DNA from: Methanothrix soehngenii GP6
GTDB lineage: Archaea > Halobacteriota > Methanosarcinia > Methanotrichales > Methanotrichaceae
Assembly: GCF_000204415.1 (NCBI RefSeq)
Contig: NC_015416.1
Span: 2,480,001 to 2,544,000, forward strand
Reading direction: 5' to 3'
Length of the DNA stretch: 64,000 bases
Shown: positions 1 through 7,822 of the stretch, piece by piece
Layout: every line of letters begins with the position of its first letter
Position numbering within the stretch: the stretch's first letter is position 1
Translations under genes and position numbers: made by a program
The notes under the pieces: model-generated
What the model was told of the DNA's origin: nothing
The model's input: the letters and a program-made list of their open reading frames with translations, nothing else
The model's database searches: none

Positions 1-636
1 GACCTTCTCGATCTCCTGCAGCTCATCGGGATCCAGGAAGGTGCTGCTATCGGGATAGTCGTCCAGGATGCCGAATATGCATTCTCCGTCTCCCACGGTC
101 TCTCTGATCTTGCGCTGGTATAAGGGCGGGCAATCCTCCTTTGTGGCATGGATCTGGGCCAGATAGCTGGAGAGGGCAATGACCCGATCATGATCCAGGT
201 CTGTTGCTCCCTCCTCTTTGACTCTTTCCAGGTCGAAGAAGTACTCCTTTCCCTCGATCTTCTCCATGAGGAGGAAATACTCGCATGCATCGCCAGCAGA
301 GACCAGCCTTCCATCCGGGGTGAAGTAGCCCACGTCCAAAGATCGGACGTGCTTGGGAAGGCTAGCGAATGTGGCATTCTGCCAGATTAGGATCCTCGCC
401 CGGTCTGAGAAGTGGTCGTGGCCGAAGCCATGCTGCACCCGCATGGTGGAGAGAACGCAGGATGCCTTTTTGCCCGAGAGCTTATAGTCCACCATCAGGG
501 GCGATCCATATCCAAATCCCTTTACATCCTCCGCCGTGGGAATGGTCTCCCCCAGCTTTCGAACCGATACGATGGAAAGGCCCTTACCATACAGGCTCCT
601 CAGATAGGCCTCCAGATTTTCCCTTAACAGATCCAT
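1..636 (-). CDS. Phosphotransferase (APH-like) family protein, partial
   Basis: The reading frame enters from the left edge of the window, so only the N-terminal ~212 residues are visible. It reads as a small-molecule kinase-like protein: an N-lobe with a glycine-containing turn and a Lys-rich strand, then 'LMEKIEGKEYFFDL' and the helix 'IALSSYLAQIHATKED', which resembles the hinge and alpha-helix of aminoglycoside/choline phosphotransferase (APH) folds. The catalytic HxD loop would lie beyond the window, so activity cannot be judged. The start at 636 is preferred over the ATG at 642 because a GAGGGG ribosome site lies 7 nt upstream of 636 and abuts 642. The gene begins 20 nt after the ahcY stop, on the same strand, so the two are probably co-transcribed. 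Substrate unknown; family call is from sequence pattern only. Confidence 0.6.
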   Translation of the reverse strand, partial: MDLLRENLEAYLRSLYGKGLSIVSVRKLGETIPTAEDVKGFGYGSPLMVDYKLSGKKASCVLSTMRVQHGFGHDHFSDRARILIWQNATFASLPKHVRSLDVGYFTPDGRLVSAGDACEYFLLMEKIEGKEYFFDLERVKEEGATDLDHDRVIALSSYLAQIHATKEDCPPLYQRKIRETVGDGECIFGILDDYPDSSTFLDPDELQEIEKV

Positions 637-655
637 AGCCATTCCCCTCTTATCA

Positions 656-1912
656 TCAGGTTCCCATCTGCCAGCTGTGCAGGTACTTCTCCTGTTCTGC
701 GGTGAGCTTCTCCGTCTCCAGGCCCATTGAGGCGAGCTTCAGCTCAGCCACTCTCCGGTCGATCTCCACAGGAACAGAGTAGACCGACTTTTTCAGGCTT
801 CGGCCTTGCTCCACAATGTAGCGCACTGAGAGCGCCTGGTTGGCAAAGGACATGTCCATGACCTCTGGGGGGTGGCCATAGGCCGCAGCCAGGTTGATCA
901 GGCGGCCCTCTGCCAGCAGATAAAGCCTGCGGCCGTCGGGGAGCTTATACTCGGTGACGTTATTTTGTATCTCATTCTTCTCCCCGGCCATCTTCTCCAG
1001 GGCAGGGATATCGATCTCCACATTGAAGTGGCCGCTGTTGGCGACGATTGCCTGATCCTTCATAAGGGCGAAGTGCTCTTTTCTTAACACATTGATGTTG
1101 CCGGTGAGGGTGACGAACAGGTCTCCCAGGGGAGCAGCCTGTCCCAGCGGCATGACCCTGTAGCCGTCCATGGCTGCCTCTAAAGCTTTGCGCGGCTCGA
1201 TCTCAATGACGATGACGTTTGCTCCCAACCCCTTGGCCCTCATGGCAAATCCCCGGCCGCACCAGCCGTAGCCGCATACGACCACCGTCTTGCCGGCAAA
1301 GAGGAAGTTTGTGGCCTGCATGATGCCATGCAATGTGCTCTGTCCAGTGCCGTAGCGGTTATCGAACATCATCTTGGTCTCGGCATCGTTGACCGCTATC
1401 ACCGGATAGAGCAGAGCCTTATCTTCGGCCATGGCCCGGAGGCGGACGACGCCGGTGGTGGTCTCCTCGCAGCCGCCTAACATCTGAGCGGCAAGCTCCG
1501 GATGCTCCTTGTGGATTATGGCTATGGTGTCTGCGCCGTCGTCCAGGCTTACATTGGGCTTGAGCTCCAGGGCTTTTTTTATGCAGTCGTAGTACTCAGT
1601 CTCATTCTCTCCCCGGAAGGCATAGACGAAGAGGCCCCGGGCGGCCAGGGCTGCAGCCACTTCGTCCTGGGTGGAGAGGGGATTGGAGCCCGTCACCGCC
1701 ACCTCTGCCCCCCCCGCCACCAGGGTGGTGATAAGGTTGGCCGTCTCCACAGTCACATGCAGACAGGCGACTATGCGAGCGCCCTTCAGGGGTTTCTCCC
1801 TCTCGAACTCCTCCTTTATCCTGTCCAGTACCGGCATATGCCTGCGGGCCCATTCGATACGCTTCTCTCCTGCTTCTGCTAAGGCAAGATCCTTGACCAC
1901 GCTCTCCTGCAA
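656..1912 (-). CDS. ahcY: S-adenosyl-L-homocysteine hydrolase
   Basis: Cytosolic NAD-dependent enzyme that reversibly splits S-adenosylhomocysteine into adenosine and homocysteine, removing the inhibitory product of SAM-dependent methyl transfers. Clear family signatures are present: '[12 protein letters not shown]' near the N-terminus, '[11 protein letters not shown]', '[12 protein letters not shown]', '[18 protein letters not shown]' with the catalytic Asp/Lys region, the Rossmann NAD motif '[11 protein letters not shown]', and '[10 protein letters not shown]'. An open frame extends to an ATG at 2005, but the extra ~31 residues have no family character. I prefer the TTG at 1912, which follows an AAGGTGAT site and gives 418 aa, the usual archaeal length. 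It lies beside a deaminase that also acts on SAH and deoxyadenosine (2516-3760), consistent with SAM by-product recycling. Function is secure; the start is not. Confidence 0.93.
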   Translation of the reverse strand: MQESVVKDLALAEAGEKRIEWARRHMPVLDRIKEEFEREKPLKGARIVACLHVTVETANLITTLVAGGAEVAVTGSNPLSTQDEVAAALAARGLFVYAFRGENETEYYDCIKKALELKPNVSLDDGADTIAIIHKEHPELAAQMLGGCEETTTGVVRLRAMAEDKALLYPVIAVNDAETKMMFDNRYGTGQSTLHGIMQATNFLFAGKTVVVCGYGWCGRGFAMRAKGLGANVIVIEIEPRKALEAAMDGYRVMPLGQAAPLGDLFVTLTGNINVLRKEHFALMKDQAIVANSGHFNVEIDIPALEKMAGEKNEIQNNVTEYKLPDGRRLYLLAEGRLINLAAAYGHPPEVMDMSFANQALSVRYIVEQGRSLKKSVYSVPVEIDRRVAELKLASMGLETEKLTAEQEKYLHSWQMGT

Positions 1913-2321
1913 AATATCACCTTGAATTCTCTTAGCTTGACTGATCTGCTTGATCAATTTGTTGATACTTAAACCCAACCCCGGCCTTGCCAGGGGCTTT
2001 TGCATCTGTCAAATTCAGGTTATGGGCCTTGAAGCCTCTTTGGGCTGATATTTTGATTCGGACAGGTTGCCATTCCATGGGGCGGTTCAGCAGCTTCCTG
2101 ATTGCCGGGCAGTCGCGCAGGCAGGCATCCCGCCTCGGGCTATGGCGGCGTGAGATGGAATTCTCTCCCAAGCTATGATTTCTGTCCGCGTCGCCCTCTT
2201 CCATCAGGGCGGCAGGCTCGCCCCCCTTCGCGGGATGAGGACGAAGTGGGGAGAGTGATCCAGAGGATGGGGTTTCCTTGCTGTTCAGCACGGGTGAGCT
2301 TGGCAGTGGATCTATCTTTAT
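1913..2321. other. Gene-free spacer upstream of ahcY
   Basis: Frames here are open by chance and show no domain character. The GC-rich part near 2100-2260 has no recognisable RNA or repeat. The spacer continues into a MITE-like repeat at 2322-2481. Confidence 0.5.
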
Positions 2322-2481
2322 GCCTCCATGCTATTTGCTATGGGTGAACTTGAATCGCAAAAACTCTATGTCTCTGTGCCTCAGTGGTGAACCGCTACGC
2401 ACTGACCCAACCATGGAGATGCAGAGGAACAAAAGACCATAGTCCCTGCCTTAACTCACCCACATAATTCAGCGAAGAGCC
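2322..2481. repeat. MITE-like dispersed repeat, copy 1
   Basis: About 160 bp, the most diverged of four copies in the window (others at 9683, 22508 and 39386). The left end (GCCTCCATGCTATTTGCTAT then GGGTGA) and right end (TCACCCACATAATTCAGCGA then AGAGCC) are imperfect inverted repeats of about 26 bp. An inner pair of arms (CTCTGTGCC... / ...GATGCAGAGG) means the whole unit could fold into one long hairpin. It carries no coding frame. It lies between the divergent-looking gap upstream of ahcY and the end of the deaminase gene. Confidence 0.8.
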
Positions 2482-2515
2482 AAGAGAAAGTCCCACTTAT
2501 GTTGCACGAAATGGT

Positions 2516-3760
2516 CTAATCCTCAGATGTCAGCCTAATGAATCGCTGCTGCGCTTTTTCCAGGATCTCCTCTTCTCCAGGGATGATGCCGTTTTGCATC
2601 AGCACCCGTCCGTTGACGATGGTGGTATCCACTCCTCCCGCCATGCTGTAGACCAGATGGGATACGATATTCGACTGCGGATAAAACCAGGGTTTTTTCA
2701 GGTCGATCAGTGCCAGGTCGGCATTGGCGCCGACTGACATTCCGTTGTTCAATCCGAATGCTCGGTAGGCGTTTTCTGTGGCGAACTGCCAGATCTGCTC
2801 TGCGGTGAATGCGGCGGGTGTGTGGTAGGCATTCTTCTGCACTATAGCCGTGACCTTCATATCCTCAAACAGGCTGAGGTTGTTATTGCTGCATGCGCTG
2901 TCAGTTCCCAGGCAGACGTTAACCCCGGCTTTCATCAGGGTGTTTAGGGGGGCAATGCCCGATGCCAGCTTCAGGTTGCTCGCCGTGCATGAGACTACAT
3001 TTGCCTTTCTCTTCTCCAATAGATAACAGTCCTCTTCAGACAGCCAGACGCAGTGGATGGCTGTAAGGCGGCTATTCAAAAGGCCGAGCGAGTCCAGATA
3101 CTCCACCGGGCTTTTGCCCCGGCTCAGCAGGAATCCGTCCACCTCCTTCCAGGTCTCAGAGATGTGCATATGGACCATAGCCTGGTGCCTGTCCGCGATC
3201 TCTCCTGCCCGGAGAAGGGTCTCCTCAGAGCAGGTGTAAGCGGCGTGGGGGCCCACAGCCGGCCTTATCAGCTCATCGTCCTTCCAACGCTTGATGAAGG
3301 GCTCCACCTGAGACAATAGCTCGGGCTTCATATCGAAGACGACGCCTGAGATAAAACCCCGCAGCCCCATCTCCTTTGTGGCCTGAGCGGTCACATCCGG
3401 GAAGTAGTACATATCATTGTAGCAGGTGATGCCGAATCTGATCAGCTCCAGGCAGCCGAGCTTCACTCCCCAATAGACATCCTCCTCTGTTAACCTGGCC
3501 TCCAGGGGCCAGATCTTCTCCTCCAGCCACGGCATCAGCTCCATGTCGTCGGCATAGCCCCGCAGGAGGCTCATGGCCAGGTGGGTGTGGCAGTTTACGA
3601 GGCCGGGGATAGCCAGCTTGCCCTTGCCCTTTATCTCCTCATCGCCACGCTCTTTTTGCAGTTCAGGGCCGATCTGCTCGATCTTGCCCTCCTTGATTCT
3701 GATATCCTGCCCCAGCACGAGATGCCCGGACTGGAGTATGGAGACATTCTTTATGAGCAT
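2516..3760 (-). CDS. dadD: 5'-deoxyadenosine / S-adenosylhomocysteine deaminase (MtaD/DadD family)
   Basis: Amidohydrolase-superfamily enzyme of 414 aa that deaminates the adenine of 5'-deoxyadenosine, SAH or methylthioadenosine; in methanogens this family (DadD) serves SAM salvage. The metal site is visible: 'NCHTHLAMSLLRGYADD' (HxH), 'HMHISET' in the middle, and 'LGTDSACSNNNLSLFEDMK' with the late Asp. The N-terminal beta strand 'ISLQSG' type region and the C-terminal 'DLALIDL' strand form the usual composite barrel partner. The open frame runs up to 3991, but residues before the ATG at 3760 are translated spacer and reach into the tRNA gene on the other strand, so 3760 is the start. The neighbouring ahcY makes the same pathway likely. 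Substrate preference among the three nucleosides cannot be read from sequence. Confidence 0.9.
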   Translation of the reverse strand: MLIKNVSILQSGHLVLGQDIRIKEGKIEQIGPELQKERGDEEIKGKGKLAIPGLVNCHTHLAMSLLRGYADDMELMPWLEEKIWPLEARLTEEDVYWGVKLGCLELIRFGITCYNDMYYFPDVTAQATKEMGLRGFISGVVFDMKPELLSQVEPFIKRWKDDELIRPAVGPHAAYTCSEETLLRAGEIADRHQAMVHMHISETWKEVDGFLLSRGKSPVEYLDSLGLLNSRLTAIHCVWLSEEDCYLLEKRKANVVSCTASNLKLASGIAPLNTLMKAGVNVCLGTDSACSNNNLSLFEDMKVTAIVQKNAYHTPAAFTAEQIWQFATENAYRAFGLNNGMSVGANADLALIDLKKPWFYPQSNIVSHLVYSMAGGVDTTIVNGRVLMQNGIIPGEEEILEKAQQRFIRLTSED

Positions 3761-3889
3761 CCGAGAAAAATTGGCTCTGAAGATAAAAAAGATTGTCGAT
3801 TTGACAGATAAAGTGTAGGTTTTTGGGCCGGCCTTTAAAGGTGGGGTATCGTCAGGCTTAAGATCTATCGATTCCAAGCATGAGGGCGT

Positions 3890-4006
3890 GCTGAGGTAGC
3901 CAAGCGGCCTACGGCGCTGGTCTTGAGCTTTCGTCCTCCTCCAGAGGGCGGAACGGGCAAACCAGTGGTGCATCGCACCTCGTGAGTTCAAATCTCACCC
4001 TCAGCG
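3890..4006 (+). tRNA. tRNA-Ser(UGA) with a 32-nt intron
   Basis: Acceptor stem GCTGAGG pairs with CCTCAGC, followed by discriminator G, as in archaeal tRNA-Ser. D arm, a long class-II variable arm (GGTGC-ATC-GCACC) and T arm (GTGAG/CTCAC) all fold. The anticodon stem is CTGGT/ACCAG with loop CTTGAG then A, so the anticodon is TGA. Positions 3928-3959 interrupt the loop between bases 37 and 38, the canonical archaeal splice position; the intron folds as a 10-bp hairpin (TTTCGTCCTC / GAGGGCGGAA). Mature length is 85 nt. CCA is not encoded. The last 14 bases plus two flanking bases recur at 7670-7685. Confidence 0.93.
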
Positions 4007-4008
4007 CT
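3993..4008 (+). repeat. 16-bp direct repeat, tRNA copy (possible att site)
   Basis: TCTCACCCTCAGCGCT covers the 3' end of tRNA-Ser and recurs exactly at 7670-7685. A 16-bp exact match ending at a tRNA 3' end is the usual footprint of site-specific integration. Confidence 0.5.
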
Positions 4009-4050
4009 TGGGCTCCTGCAAAAGAGGAACACGAAAAAGCCATTTAAGGT

Positions 4051-4266
4051 TTATTTTGCATCGTAGTTGATCTTTATGCGCTGCTGATGATAATCCTTCT
4101 GCAGTGGCAGCCCGGGTTGATGGCGTCCTGGGGCGGAGGGGAATGGGAGAGACTGTGATCGATCTATTTGGGCAGGAAGATTTGCGCTTGCGCCCGGTAG
4201 GGGGTGCCGATTCACGGAAGCGATAAGGCATAGCAAGAAGGTTAAGGCTATTATGCTGGACTTCAA
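4051..4266 (-). CDS. Possible small exported protein (71 aa)
   Basis: A TTG-initiated frame encodes 71 residues whose first 20 look like a signal peptide (Lys at position 2, then the hydrophobic run 'IIALTFLLCLIASV'), followed by a Pro/Gln-rich polar tail. No family is recognised. There is no convincing ribosome site before the TTG and the frame lies next to the end of tRNA-Ser, inside the segment bounded by the 16-bp repeats. It may be a real exported peptide or a chance frame. Confidence 0.25.
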   Translation of the reverse strand: MKSSIIALTFLLCLIASVNRHPLPGASANLPAQIDRSQSLPFPSAPGRHQPGLPLQKDYHQQRIKINYDAK

Positions 4267-4485
4267 GATGAATATCTATCCCATGACTGCTCACGACAGC
4301 CATTCTACCTGGAGGGTGAGAATGGAAAGAGACGCTGGTTATGAGCTAGGGAGTGGTTAGGAGAAGGTCGAAAAGGAGGGGGACCTATTGAGATGAACTG
4401 CTGGATAAGGCAAAAGATAACGTGGAATTCGTCTTGACAGGCGGGCTTCCGGAGGGAAAAGAAGGGTACAAACGCTGCCCGCCGA

Positions 4486-4520
4486 TTTAGAGTATATTAT
4501 AAATATATTTATTTAAATAC
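4486..4520 (+). promoter_or_regulatory. AT-rich TATA promoter region
   Basis: A long AT tract containing TATATTATAAATATATTTAT lies 30-65 nt upstream of the ATG at 4551, the strongest TATA-like region of this segment. Confidence 0.45.
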
Positions 4521-4550
4521 TAGAATGCATATAATTAAAAGAGATTAAAC

Positions 4551-4649
4551 ATGAGCAATGCGTGCCTCTGTGGAGCTGATCTCAGGGATGCAAATCTCAG
4601 GTGGTCTGATCTCAATAGGACGATCCTTCGGTGGGCAAATCTAAATTAG
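4551..4649 (+). CDS. Miniature pentapeptide-repeat protein (32 aa)
   Basis: The frame reads MSNACLCGADLRDANLRWSD... and ends at TAG 4647. Residues 9-32 are five tandem pentapeptides of the A(D/N)LxX type (ADLRD, ANLRW, SDLNR, TILRW, ANLN), which normally stack into a right-handed quadrilateral beta-helix. Family members are usually 100-300 residues, so this is either a remnant of the 5' end of a longer gene or a deliberately tiny protein. It has an AT-rich promoter immediately upstream but no clear ribosome site. It sits in the decayed segment following tRNA-Ser. Confidence 0.4.
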   Translation: MSNACLCGADLRDANLRWSDLNRTILRWANLN

Positions 4650-4696
4650 AACAGATTTCTATCAAGCGAATAAATGCTAAAGATTTGTTTCAGCTA

Positions 4697-5002
4697 CTTT
4701 CTCCTCCCTTAGCCTCTCTGTCTTCTCTCCCAGGTCTACCCCTATACCATCCCCGGCTCGATCCTCTTGAAGCCGGCGTACATGATGCACAGCAGTTCCA
4801 GCGCCGAGAAGATCCTCCCCAGCAACACCCGCAGGACGCGCGTCCCCTGGGGGTCGTAGATGTCCGGCCCGTACTGCCCCAGCATGCCGATCTCGAAAGT
4901 GATCTCCTGGATCTCCTGCAGCAACTTCCCTCCAAGCCAGATCGCCAAGGAATTCGTTGGCTGGATGAAAAGCGGACCAAAAGACATTGGAACTGCCAAC
5001 AT
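4697..5002 (-). pseudogene. C-terminal remnant of an unrecognised protein, frameshifted
   Basis: An 86-residue frame with natural-looking protein sequence ('SLAIWLGGKLLQEIQEI', 'ALELLCIMYAGFKRIEPGM') stops at 4742, but the adjacent frame continues as 'GREDREAKGGES' to about 4697. This suggests a frameshift near 4745 at the 3' end of what was a longer gene, since the N-terminus begins abruptly. I do not recognise the family. It lies in the segment between the 16-bp repeats, in line with other fragments there. Confidence 0.4.
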
Positions 5003-5178
5003 TTGAAACCTTGAGGATCTGCGAGAAGAGTATGAATTACTGGGATGGAGGATTATCCTTCCGGAGGCAACGACCCGACACGCCGCTAACGATCTCTCAA
5101 CCGTTAGAGAAAAAGAGACCCACAGGAAAAGTGATAAATGGTTGCAGCGCGAAAATCATCGAAAATAGGAGAACTCGT

Positions 5179-5361
5179 ATGACTATGAAAGTAGAAATCA
5201 AGGATAACAAGCTCTTTATAGAAATTGACCTGGAAGAACCAACCCCATCGTCATCCGGTAAAACCCTTGTTGTTGCAAGTACACATGGGAATATCGTTAC
5301 TACCGCTAAAGTTAATGATAAGCCGATCACCATCGGCTTGAATGCTTATATTAAGCCTTGA
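5179..5361 (+). CDS. Conserved-looking 60-aa protein
   Basis: Begins MTMKVEIKDNKLFIEIDLEE and continues 'PTPSSSGKTLVVASTHGN', then ends 'KPITIGLNAYIKP'. An AGGAG site lies 7 nt before the ATG at 5179. The open frame extends upstream to 4987, but those residues are not protein-like. The alternating charged/hydrophobic start suggests a small beta-rich cytoplasmic protein. I recall similar short proteins in bacteria and archaea without assigned function, but cannot name a family. It is the best-formed small gene in the segment after tRNA-Ser. Confidence 0.65.
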   Translation: MTMKVEIKDNKLFIEIDLEEPTPSSSGKTLVVASTHGNIVTTAKVNDKPITIGLNAYIKP

Positions 5362-5691
5362 GCAACCGCAGAGCTGCTCTATACCATGTGGCTGGCTCAG
5401 GTCGAGATGAAGGTAGGGGTGGGTTATGTTTCTCGACCATAGGCCCTCGTTTGTGACCTTTGAGAAGGGCCTTTACTATCTCGTTCGAGCATATGCCTGA
5501 GGGCAGCTGTGCTCGGCCAGTCCGTCCCATGGGAGTCTTTCTTGGCCCTTGTGGCTTTTTGCTGGCGTTTTCACTTGGAAGCGTGGCAGTTCTTAGAAAG
5601 CTCAGTGTGAAGAGAGACTGGAGTGAATCCTCTGGATGGACAAAAAGCATCTCAGAAATGCACGAGTGCATTAGAATTTCACGCCGTGCGT
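5362..5691. other. Gene-free spacer between convergent genes
   Basis: No credible gene. A weak hairpin (GGCCCT ... AGGGCC, about 5442-5472) lies just after the 60-aa gene and might terminate transcription. Confidence 0.4.
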
Positions 5692-7404
5692 TTACCGTGC
5701 ATTTTCTCCGATTCTTCTCTCGTACTTCACGCTTCGTCCCTTTGTCCCAATCGGAGTGAGGTGCCCTTCCCGCTCCAGCTTCTTCAGCAGTCTGTAGGCC
5801 TGCGGCCCAGATATATGGCACAGCTCAGCAACTTCAGCCCGTGATATTTCTCCGTGCTTTTCCACATATTGAAGAACCATCTGCCCCCACTGCAAAGGCT
5901 CGAATCCATGAGTACGAATATAAGCCGCCCTCTCGCCAAGCCTTCTGTAGGTGGATGCGCATAGATGATATGCTCTTGCTTTTCCTTCACCCGAAGCTTC
6001 CAGTAAGCCGCCTTCAACCAGGCGCTCCAGCGCGGCACGAGCTTCGTTCTCAGGCTTTTGAATAATCTTTGCCGCCTCCTTTGCCGTGGTTCTTCGTTCG
6101 AGATACACATGATTTAAAAGAAGCAAATCATCCAGCCGGAAGGGCTGGCCTGCCTGGTTCTCTTCCACCACCAGCCGCACGAAATCCCGGTTTGCTTTCC
6201 CTCCTGGCAGGACCAGAATAACATCTGTTTCAGAGCTCCGCTCATAAGATGGAGCGGGACGGCCATTCCGAAGCTGCTCAAAGAAGATTGTATCTATCCC
6301 TCTGGCAGTACGCTCCACGATTCCGGCTCTCTTGAAGGCATCCGCAAGAGAGGGATTGCGAGGTCTCGGTGGTGTGACCAGCAAATTATCCAGCCGGACG
6401 CCTTCCGGAAAGCCGCCCGGATTGGAGATCTCAATCCTGTCCTCGTGCCACTGCACATGCACAGCCCCTAGTCTGGAATAATCGCGGTGAATCAGGGCAT
6501 TGGCCAGCCCTTCACGAAAAGCCCGCTCTGAGTAATCAGGAATTCCGATGCGAAAGATGTTCACCATCAGCTCTTCTTCTCGGTTCCTGGCCTGCAGCCT
6601 GGACAATAGCTCCTCCATTATCCTCAAAAGGGGCCATCGGAAGAATTCGTTGACTACAATCCTGGTGTCGGAAAGAACCTGGAAGGCCACCTCATGAGTG
6701 GGGAGGTAGCGATGGACTGCGTCCTCTCTTCCGAAGAGCAAAAGGCCGAGGACCCTAACTGCAGACACCTCGTGGTTCGCCTCCACTGCGCCAAGGGCCT
6801 TAGCTATCTCCTGGTCGGGAAGCTCGGCCAGGGCGGCATCGCTTCTTCCCCGGCTCTCGCGTATCATTCTCCGAAACCGTTCGAACTCCAGAGGGTCCAG
6901 ATCCTCCCAACGAGCATCGGGCACCACCAGAGCGGAGTAATCCTGTATCCCCCGGTCTGCCTGGCGGGCGAGCATTTCGGGGAAGAGATAGGGCATGCAC
7001 TCAGGCTTTCCCTTGCCCCCTATCGCCCGGCGCTGATACTTGCCTTCCGGAGTGCTCACCGGCGTTCGGGATGTGGGCACCTCGACAACGAGAACATACC
7101 GACCATCAATCTCGATGATCTCTACACGGCAAGCCAGAGACGGACGGGTGCGATTTGCAATGAGAGCTGAAACACGATATGTATCGGTTTTTTCTCCAGA
7201 GTGGCGCGGCCTGGAGCCTGTGATGCGGCCATCGTCTTCCACGCCGACCAAGAGCCATCCTGGCTCCACTCCCGATCGGTTGGCAAGGCATATGACCGCT
7301 TCCACCAGTGCTGAATCTGACAGGGATGCCTTCTCCTCGCCCTTGAACTCTACATTCAGGCTTTCGCCTTTGGCTATAATTTCGCGTAAGAGTTCTGGTA
7401 TCAT
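5692..7404 (-). CDS. Schlafen/AlbA_2-domain protein with winged-helix C-terminus
   Basis: 570-aa protein. Residues ~5-125 form an AlbA_2 (Schlafen-type, formerly AAA_4) domain with 'ESLNVEFKGEE' at the start and a 'LLVGVEDDGRITG' turn. The middle (~270-390) resembles the HATPase-like/RecG-related C-terminal domain found with AlbA_2 proteins: 'FREGLANALIHRDY', 'IEISNPGGFPEGV', 'AGIVERTARGIDTIF'. Two winged-helix-like segments follow ('TTAKEAAKIIQKPENEARAA' and 'ISRAEVAELCHISGPQAYRL'), pointing to nucleic-acid binding or regulation. Such proteins are common in accessory regions and some are defence-linked, but no activity can be assigned. The ATG at 7404 is preferred; a GTG at 7419 is possible. 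It lies within the segment bounded by the tRNA-Ser repeats. Confidence 0.8.
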   Translation of the reverse strand: MIPELLREIIAKGESLNVEFKGEEKASLSDSALVEAVICLANRSGVEPGWLLVGVEDDGRITGSRPRHSGEKTDTYRVSALIANRTRPSLACRVEIIEIDGRYVLVVEVPTSRTPVSTPEGKYQRRAIGGKGKPECMPYLFPEMLARQADRGIQDYSALVVPDARWEDLDPLEFERFRRMIRESRGRSDAALAELPDQEIAKALGAVEANHEVSAVRVLGLLLFGREDAVHRYLPTHEVAFQVLSDTRIVVNEFFRWPLLRIMEELLSRLQARNREEELMVNIFRIGIPDYSERAFREGLANALIHRDYSRLGAVHVQWHEDRIEISNPGGFPEGVRLDNLLVTPPRPRNPSLADAFKRAGIVERTARGIDTIFFEQLRNGRPAPSYERSSETDVILVLPGGKANRDFVRLVVEENQAGQPFRLDDLLLLNHVYLERRTTAKEAAKIIQKPENEARAALERLVEGGLLEASGEGKARAYHLCASTYRRLGERAAYIRTHGFEPLQWGQMVLQYVEKHGEISRAEVAELCHISGPQAYRLLKKLEREGHLTPIGTKGRSVKYERRIGENAR

Positions 7405-7419
7405 GCTTTTTGCTCGCAC

Positions 7420-7822
7420 CTAATTCCGGCTGATATGGAGTGGTATCTCACAGAAAGGTGATAAAGGCTTCTGCCTGGCTTGAGCCGTTTTCGAGATATA
7501 TGAACAAGATGAAGCCTGTAAGGAGGAGGAGCTGGTTAAGATCCTGTGGATCGTGACCATCAACAAAGCGCATAAACTCTACAAACATTTTGAGGTGTGA
7601 GTTATGAGCATAAAATAGGTTCAATTTGTGGAAAAATCAGGCCATTTTACCGGTAAAAATAAGCTGAAGTCTCACCCTCAGCGCTATTTTACAGGTTGAG
7701 AAAGCAGCACCCTAAAAGAGATTAAAGCCGGAAAATCATACACAATCATATGCAAGGACCACGGAGAATGACATCGGCTCTGTACGTCACCAGCGACAGC
7801 GCCTTTAGGCGGGCTCATCCCA
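7420..7822. other. Spacer with coding remnant and repeat boundary
   Basis: No intact gene. A plus-strand frame around 7492-7602 reads 'EACKEEELVKILWIVTINKA' and stops at TGA, like the C-terminus of a lost gene. The 16-bp copy of the tRNA-Ser 3' end follows at 7670-7685. Confidence 0.35.
7670..7685 (+). repeat. 16-bp direct repeat, distal copy (possible att site)
   Basis: TCTCACCCTCAGCGCT, identical to the 3' end of tRNA-Ser at 3993-4008 and in the same orientation, 3.68 kb away. The rest of the tRNA is absent here. Confidence 0.5.

Noticed and set aside
1932-2291. 119-aa minus-strand frame overlapping the 5' end of ahcY
   Set aside because: Low-complexity, no start signal, overlaps a clear enzyme gene and the unstructured spacer.
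3761-3991. N-terminal extension of the deaminase to 3991
   Set aside because: The extra residues are translated spacer that also runs through tRNA-Ser on the other strand; the family N-terminus begins at 3760.
5351-5821. 156-aa minus-strand frame at the end of the Schlafen-type gene
   Set aside because: Overlaps the real gene in another frame and shows no family character.
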